64,000 nucleotides of DNA. Origin: Pararge aegeria. Its lineage: Eukaryota > Arthropoda > Insecta > Lepidoptera > Nymphalidae. The notes beneath the pieces are model-generated. The model worked only from the letters and a program-made list of their open reading frames with translations. It had not been told where the DNA came from and did no database searches. Each line of letters opens with the position of its first letter. The first letter of the stretch is position 1. Of the stretch, positions 57,775 to 64,000 are shown piece after piece. Location: NCBI RefSeq assembly GCF_905163445.1, contig NC_053183.1:15066001-15130000 (forward strand), given 5' to 3'. The translations under genes were made by a program, and so were the position numbers.

Positions 57775-58385
57775 AATGTCTCTTAAGAAGTTCAAAGTTT
57801 GTGTTAAACAGAAAAGTGAAAAGTCCTATTATAGTAGAAAAATCTACATATATAGAACTACTAGCTGTTGCCCGCGACTTCGTCTGCGTTAGATTTTGTT
57901 TTTAAAGTATTCAGTATCGCTAAGCCTTAAATGAGTATAGTAGTATATATATATATATAACATGTGACTGTCAATTAATTATAGACAAATAATTTGCAAT
58001 AAAATAAAATCGCGACTATAATTAAAGATCTAAGCTATCCTATCTCTTAAGTTGGACCAGACTGATGGTGTGCCAATTTAATTTAAAATCGGTTAAGTAG
58101 TTCAGGAGTCCATCGCGGACAAACATCGTGACAGGAGATTTATATATATTAAGATATCGATAAAAAAAGCTTGTGTGTGAATGATTGCTCTTCTAATCAT
58201 TTTAAATGTCAAAAAAACACCCGGTTAAGTTTGTTGTGGGCTTCTTCTTAGACTAGGACGCGTTTTGAACCCTCGTAGCTTTAGTTTTAAGATTACGAAT
58301 ATGGTTATCGCCATCATCTCACTACCGTGTAATACTTATGTAATGTACTTCTATAAATATATTTTTGACTTTTGACTTTTGACAA
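57775..58385 (+). repeat. LINE family A 3' end, split by a nested repeat
   Basis: 57777-57850 encodes MSLKKFKVCVKQKSEKSYYS, the C-terminus of the same LINE ORF as at 39208. The ORF is cut at about 57857 by the 'ctagctgttgcccgcgactt' repeat, and resumes at about 58157 with 'atcgataaaaaaagcttgtg' and the family A 3' UTR to 'gacttttgac' at 58385. Confidence 0.75.
57858..58155 (+). repeat. Nested copy of the 55.6 kb repeat
   Basis: It shares 'ctagctgttgcccgcgactt' and 'cagtatcgctaagccttaaa' with 55605, and 'aatcggttaagtagtt' near its end. It ends at 'tatatatattaagat' and interrupts a LINE tail. Confidence 0.7.
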
Positions 58386-58389
58386 ATAC

Positions 58390-61300
58390 TCCTAGTTACC
58401 TGTTTGTCTTAATAGAAGGTTCTTTTGATATGTTGCTATAATGTATTGTTTAAGAATCTAAGGTAGTGGTGATAACTGCATTGATAAGCTTTAAACTACA
58501 GCTATGAAGGTTACAAACAAGTCCTTTAGGGCTAACATTTTGTCTACCAGTTTCTCGTCCTATTTCTGTTCGAAAAGATGGCGAAATGGGTAGACATAAA
58601 AATCTCGTGGCACACATGTTAGACCTACAAGTCTAAGAAGGCTACTGCCCGTTTTCACTAACTTTGTCTACTTATTTAACTGTTTATTAAGTCTGAGTAA
58701 AAGTATAAAATTATCAGCCTTAAAGAGGCCTCGAAACGAGGTCTCCATGCAAAATAAGAACATTAGTCCACGCTAGGTAGGTATCCCACTGCTCAAAAAC
58801 ATTGCACATTCTACAGGAAAAATACCAACCAATATTTTCTGCAATAAAATGCGTTCAAATGTTACAGTCATTTCGGAGAAAACAAACGGAAATCGGCTCC
58901 ATTTATCAAACGTTTCTCGCAAACTTTTTCCTTGATTTTCTTAGAAGTTGTTTTACAAACATACGTGTCTCATTGTACGATTCATTTGATATTACGTATA
59001 TACTTGTACCTACAAATTATATATTTTTTTATTATACGTTTATTATTATTTGTTTGTTTTTTTTTCTGAAATCTGAACTCTCATTTATGAACCGATTAGA
59101 AAAAATCTTATTTGTTTTAAACGTATATTTACTTCCCATGTGGCCCACTTTCTTCAGAATAAGATCTGTTGAAGAGATCTTGTAGAAATCGAGGGAACTC
59201 TTTAAATTTTATAGGGACACCTATAGCGATTTAAGTATTTTTGAATTAACTTGAGCATTAGCTTTCGAGAAGCACCATTTAGTCAAGTCACACTGATGAT
59301 GAAGACCACAGATAGCTACCGGTACCACACAATAGCAAGTATTGGACCGGTTACGATTCGATTATGGTACCTTTATTCCCGTTACTATAAAGATGCTGAT
59401 GGTGAAGTGCCGGGAGAACTCCTCAACCATTAACGCCCCACGTTCGGGAAAAGAAATATTCTGTAAAAGGTTATGAACAGTTGACATTTGGCTATTAAAA
59501 CTTAGATGATTGCAAATCAAGCCACAAAAAAGCGTTAAAGTCTTTTGATAGAACAAATATTTTAAGTCTCATGAAACACCGACATGCTGCGATCACATTT
59601 CGCAAACGAGTTTGCAAGTCAGGTTATATAGAGTGTTTCCTCGGAAACTTCCTGAGATGGCAATTAAGAGCCGATGTGTAAATAGCACTTTAACTAGACT
59701 TGTCCATTAACTTCCCATGCACTTCTCCAACTTGTGTTCTAGCTGGAATCACTTATCGGCTCCCGCCTGCGATGCGAGAATATATGATCACAATCAAAGA
59801 CCGATTTATCTTTGAAAGTTATTCCAACGTGCAAATTTTACTTTCCCCGGTACTTTAGAATTATGCAAGTAGGTATTCTTCAAGATAGCATATTTTAAGA
59901 AGTGCGCTGTCGTAGTTCTTTGTTATCTTTTGATAGTGGCATATTTTAAGATTCTGCCACCTGGGCCCGGACGGTAATATTGTCCCCATAAGTTAATGGA
60001 AAAAGAATTAATGAAAAAACTAAACAGGCATAAAAAGAAAGAAATATATATCCTACGACAAAACACACATCGCCATCTAACTTCAAAGGCAGGCACTGGC
60101 AGCGCCTAGCCGTCAGAAATTAAACGAAACAAAAGAAACCAAAACACCAATTATTCAATACTAGAAATGCATGCGGCTTCGTCCGCTGTACTATTCCTAT
60201 TAACTGTATACTCTATTTCCCCACAAATGTTTATAAAATATGCAAAAGCGATTACAGAGGTTAAAGTTATAACGGAAACGTGCTTTAGGAACTACATAGG
60301 TAATCATCCCAAAGCATTAAGCAACTATGCATTTTTCCATAAAAAGTACATTCACTCTGCTTGCGCCGTCCCTCGCAGCCTGCCCTAAGCCATCGCCCTT
60401 TTGGTAAATACGCTTATGTATTTTGTGAACCGGAACGTCCTAAAATTAGCTTCCACAGCATACGCAAATCGAAAAAAGATGATAACAAAGTCGGGCAACA
60501 CAATTCGGCGTAGCAGAGCTAGAAGCTCTGCACATATAATTAACTATCGTCTAAAACATACTTAATCCATTTATCGACGAGACAGTAAGATGGTCTAGGC
60601 TGCGAAGCATTCCGCGCGCCTGAGTGGAACGTCAGCTAAGCCATTTTGACTTTGAGGCAGTTTCGTTGCGCCACAAAATTTCCGGAGAAGCAACGACGAC
60701 GTTTGATTGAGTGTCAATTGTTACCACTACGGAAGATCTATCTCTGGATTGTGTATATGAAACACGTAGACACAATAAATAAATAAATGTAATAAATCTC
60801 AATTCGAATAAAAATATATTTTTCATAATACATGGATGATATCTATATCATTGAATAAATACAATATTTTAGGGATTCTTTGTTAACGGCATTATGTCTA
60901 TTGTAATGTTAGTTCAAGTTCAAAAGTAGGGGCTGATTTGTGAACATAGCATAGAATACCAACATTTAGTAAGTTCATAAAGGAATATCACTCAGATTAC
61001 AAAAAAAAAGTAAGTACATCGAAGGGCGTCGAGCGGTCAAGCCTCACCAAACCGCCTATGAGAATATGCAGAGCAATCGATTCTCGATCCTTTGTTGCCG
61101 TAATTAATTGCTGGTACGATCTGGTTTGGCTTTTGGCTTTATCGTGTAAGGGGTGTATAGGTATTAGAATTAATTTTAATAAGAATCCTAAACCAAAGCG
61201 GGTCCTAGTCTAACCAGACGTAAAAAAAAAGTAAAAATTATAAAACAATAAATAGATGAGTTTTTCACTTCAAAATGTCGTTAGGTATATCAAATATTTT

Positions 61301-62735
61301 CGATGTTTACTATTTTTATCATTCGTTACCGAATTTAAAGTTATATATGAATAGAAAAGTCTTGTTGAATTGTTAACCTTTATTCTCTCTATTTTTCTTT
61401 TAGAGTAGAAGCTTTACAGAAATGTGTAAGATAAATGTACTGTTTTAGAATAATCTTAGTGTACAATATTTCCTGCGCCATTACTCTCAAGTCACCGCTA
61501 CCTACAGAAAAGTCGAATAATACAGTTGCCGAGCAATATATCTGGTGTCACCTAATGTAGATAGTAGATCTGTCCCTGATATATGTGGGAAAGAGGGAAC
61601 CCGCAGCGCAATAATCAGGTGCGAATATAAATAGGTATACCTACATACGTTACTATCCAAACTAATATTCGAACATACCTACTTATCTATGCTACAAAAT
61701 CTACTTATATTGGACGTAGTTAAAGGAAAACGATCTAGTCTTTAGGGCCTTTCCAATAAATATGGCATACCGTCGGAATAGTTACAATTTTTACACGCCC
61801 TGACATTTGAAAAGTGCTGTTAGAGTATGACAATACATTATTAAATATTGCAACATTATCCCACATATTATTTCACACTATAATGGCATACCCCATAGAC
61901 CACAGAGTTCAGAACATATCTGAATTCTGTGTAAATTGTAAGTTATGCATCAGTCTAACATGGTAGCGGGCTAACCTGTAAAGCGTATGGCAGTTATATC
62001 AGTTTCTACAGTTATAACACGTGTACCAAGACGCGGGCACAGTTAGTTATTTACAAACCAATGCGTAAATTATACCTACTTATGCCCCTATTTACGTTAC
62101 AAATCTTACAATGTTTGTGATTTAATCAATTTTGGGCAAATCCATTTTCCTTGCGGCGCTTGCGTAAACGTAATTTCAGTAAATGATGTTTAGCCGCGAA
62201 AGCAATCTCGTAAATAACAGGTAGGTTTGTATGTAATTCATGAGATTGGTTCATTAGTTATTGAGTTTGGTCTTTCAAGTGGGTGATCTGGAATAAAATT
62301 TACAGTGGAAACGAAATTTAGGCATAGATTTTTCGTAAATTTTTGTATCGGAGATATCCAATCTAAAGCACCGGAGGAGATATTATACATTTTGAATTTT
62401 TGAATTTCGGTCTGAACTACTGCATCACTTAATCTGTATTAATGATACGATTATATTATGATAAAGTTGCAACGTACATATTTTATTATATAAGTATAGT
62501 GTGCAAATCCGGCACAGAATAATTTATTTTTCAGTGTTCTATGGACTTTAGTGAACTAAATCTAGGCATCTATAGTCTGTAATTCCCGTCAGATTAATGT
62601 ATTTAACGAAATTTCAGTGCCAGTTACCATCCATAAGGAAATCTAAATAACTAGAAGCTGAATAATTAAGTAGGTACTATAGCACTTACGAAAGCCAAGG
62701 AACAAATAGCTTTAATTACCGATATAGAGCTGTAA
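58390..62735. other. Gene-free stretch with scattered repeat scraps
   Basis: 59185-59310 matches 13905-14030. 60040-60100 is an antisense tail of SINE family 2 ('cctacgacaaaacacacatc'). 61960-62030 carries a 'gtagcgggctaacctgtaa' SINE scrap. I see no exon series or ORF with protein-like composition. Confidence 0.4.
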
Positions 62736-62739
62736 TAGC

Positions 62740-64000
62740 ATCTACTATTTATGCTAGTTAGGAAAGATATAGGCTGGAGTCTATGCTTTTGTATTGTTTC
62801 GCATAATTCAGCTACGGATCATTCACTATTGAAGCAAATTGTATTTTCGAAACGGATTAGCATGTATTTCCTATCCCGCAAATGTAATTCGGTAATCGTT
62901 CAAACGCAAATTCCTATAGCGTGTGCTACAAGCTAATATCTACTGTAAAGCTCTAGTATAATTTTAACACTTATTGTGAATTTTTAGTACTGTTTGGAGA
63001 GGATAAAAGCTGTACAGGTACACGTTATAGTCTAGGACTTTATTGTGTTCCTGACAATTCAACTACAAACAACTCGCTTTTTACATTTACCAGCAAATTA
63101 GATTTTGGAACGGACCTATAGTCCGCATTTCTCTCGCAAATGTAATTCCGTGATCGTATACCGATAAGTGCTATAGCTCTAACTACAATCAGTACAAAAG
63201 CTACTTCCACTATATACAGCTCTTATATATAGCTGAGAGATATATAGAATGTTAATTTTTAATTGGCAAAAAAGTAAACTGAATAAGTAAGTGCATGGTA
63301 GACTAGGCTCTTCACGTTTTTCTGATAATTCAACTACTTAAACACACAAATGATTTCATAAATTTATCAGCAAACTATATTTTGAAAAGTTCTTAGTCAT
63401 ATGTTAAACGTTGATATACCTATACCTATAGCGTGTACTGATTCCTGAAGATATGCAAGAGCAGAGAGCAAATTTATCTTTTATATCCAGCTCTTATATA
63501 GTTTGAAGCTGTGATAGCCTAGTGGCTTCGGCTTTCCTTTCGTGGAGGCCAAGTTCGAGCCCCGGCACGCACCACAAACTTTTCGGAGTGCGTTTTTAAT
63601 TTAAGCAATTTAAATATCACTTGCTTTAAATGGTGAAGGCAAACATCGTGAGGTAACCTGCATATCTCAGTGTTCTCCAGGACGTGTAAATTCTACCAAT
63701 CCACATTGGCCAGCGTGTTACACTACGTCCTAACCTTCTCATTCTGAGAGGAGACCCGAGCCCTGTGGTGGGCCGATATGTATATAGTTTTAACACTCAA
63801 TGTTTATTGTATCTAAGTGCTAGTCGGGGAGAATTCATGCTGAATACATACATGGTAGAGATACATTTTCTGTTAATGTAATTCGGTTATAGTTAAATCC
63901 TATAGCGCGAACTACAAGCTATAATCTACAACAACTAATTATGCAGCCTTTATATCGTTTGCGCGAAACGGAACGCATTGATATAGTGACAGCGCTGTGA
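62740..64000. repeat. Diverged tandem array, unit about 255 bp, open at the window edge
   Basis: Anchor motifs recur in order. The A(C/T)AATTC(A)(A/G)CTAC motif is at 62803, 63054 and 63325. AATGTAATTC is at 62881, 63139 and 63875. CCTATAGCG (or a variant) is at 62913, 63172, 63425 and 63899. Spacings are about 250-270 bp, except across the SINE at 63505-63775. At least four units are present and the array runs off the right end. Confidence 0.7.
63505..63775 (+). repeat. Metulj-like SINE, near-complete
   Basis: The tRNA-like head 'gtgatagcctagtggcttcg' with B box 'aagttcgagcccc' is followed by 'cacttgctttaaatggtgaa', 'aacctgcatatctcagtgtt' and 'gaggagacccgagccctgtg'. It splits the tandem array between units 3 and 4. 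Confidence 0.8.

Noticed and set aside
58802..59185. Open frame of 127 codons on the plus strand
   Set aside because: It is rich in Phe/Ile/Leu from AT-rich DNA, overlaps a dispersed repeat, and has no recognisable domain or splice context.
60167..60388. Open frame of 73 codons with a hydrophobic start resembling a signal peptide
   Set aside because: It is too short, with no similarity I recognise, no neighbouring exons and surrounding repeat scraps.

Overview
This 64 kb window is nuclear DNA of an insect, almost certainly a moth or butterfly (Lepidoptera). It is AT-rich and carries spliced animal genes with short exons and GT-AG introns. The gaps and introns are packed with recurring 3' ends of non-LTR retrotransposons and several tRNA-headed SINE families. 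The most frequent SINE resembles the Metulj-type SINE of nymphalid butterflies; that link is from memory and was not searched.

Eight protein-coding genes can be reconstructed with closed reading frames. From left to right: (1) a CEP295/Ana1-like centriole protein on +, 11 coding exons from 612 to 12446, 2109 aa; (2) HIGD1-like protein A on -, 15824-16834; (3) a beta-class carbonic anhydrase on -, five coding exons from 20304 to 24377, 254 aa, whose first intron houses a LINE remnant with intact ORF1; (4) the PP2A activator PTPA on +, 25410-26396; (5) HIGD1-like protein B on -, 28665-30554, with the same intron position and phase as copy A; (6) a RagA-type GTPase on -, seven coding exons from 40641 to 46721, 307 aa; (7) HBS1, the ribosome-rescue GTPase, on +, 47436-49463, intronless; (8) prefoldin subunit 1 on +, 49969-50349.

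The genes are housekeeping genes of unrelated function: centriole assembly, mitochondrial respiratory assembly, CO2 hydration, phosphatase activation, mTORC1 nutrient signalling, translation quality control and chaperoning. They do not form a pathway. Two divergent pairs, carbonic anhydrase/PTPA and RagA/HBS1, may share promoters.

The stretches 31.6-40.6 kb and 50.5-64 kb show no convincing gene. They hold LINE tails, SINEs, short terminal-inverted-repeat elements, segmental duplications and, at the right edge, a diverged tandem array of about 255 bp per unit.

The most unusual signals are: a set of perfect, short-loop inverted repeats, two of which sit inside known repeat families whose other copies lack the second arm, as expected of template-switch mutations; a 'half-LINE' with a complete ORF1 and nearly all of ORF2 deleted; a retroelement tail flanked by direct repeats of about 155 bp; and cysteine clusters in the otherwise low-complexity CEP295-like protein. 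I see no CRISPR array, operon, rRNA or clear tRNA gene.
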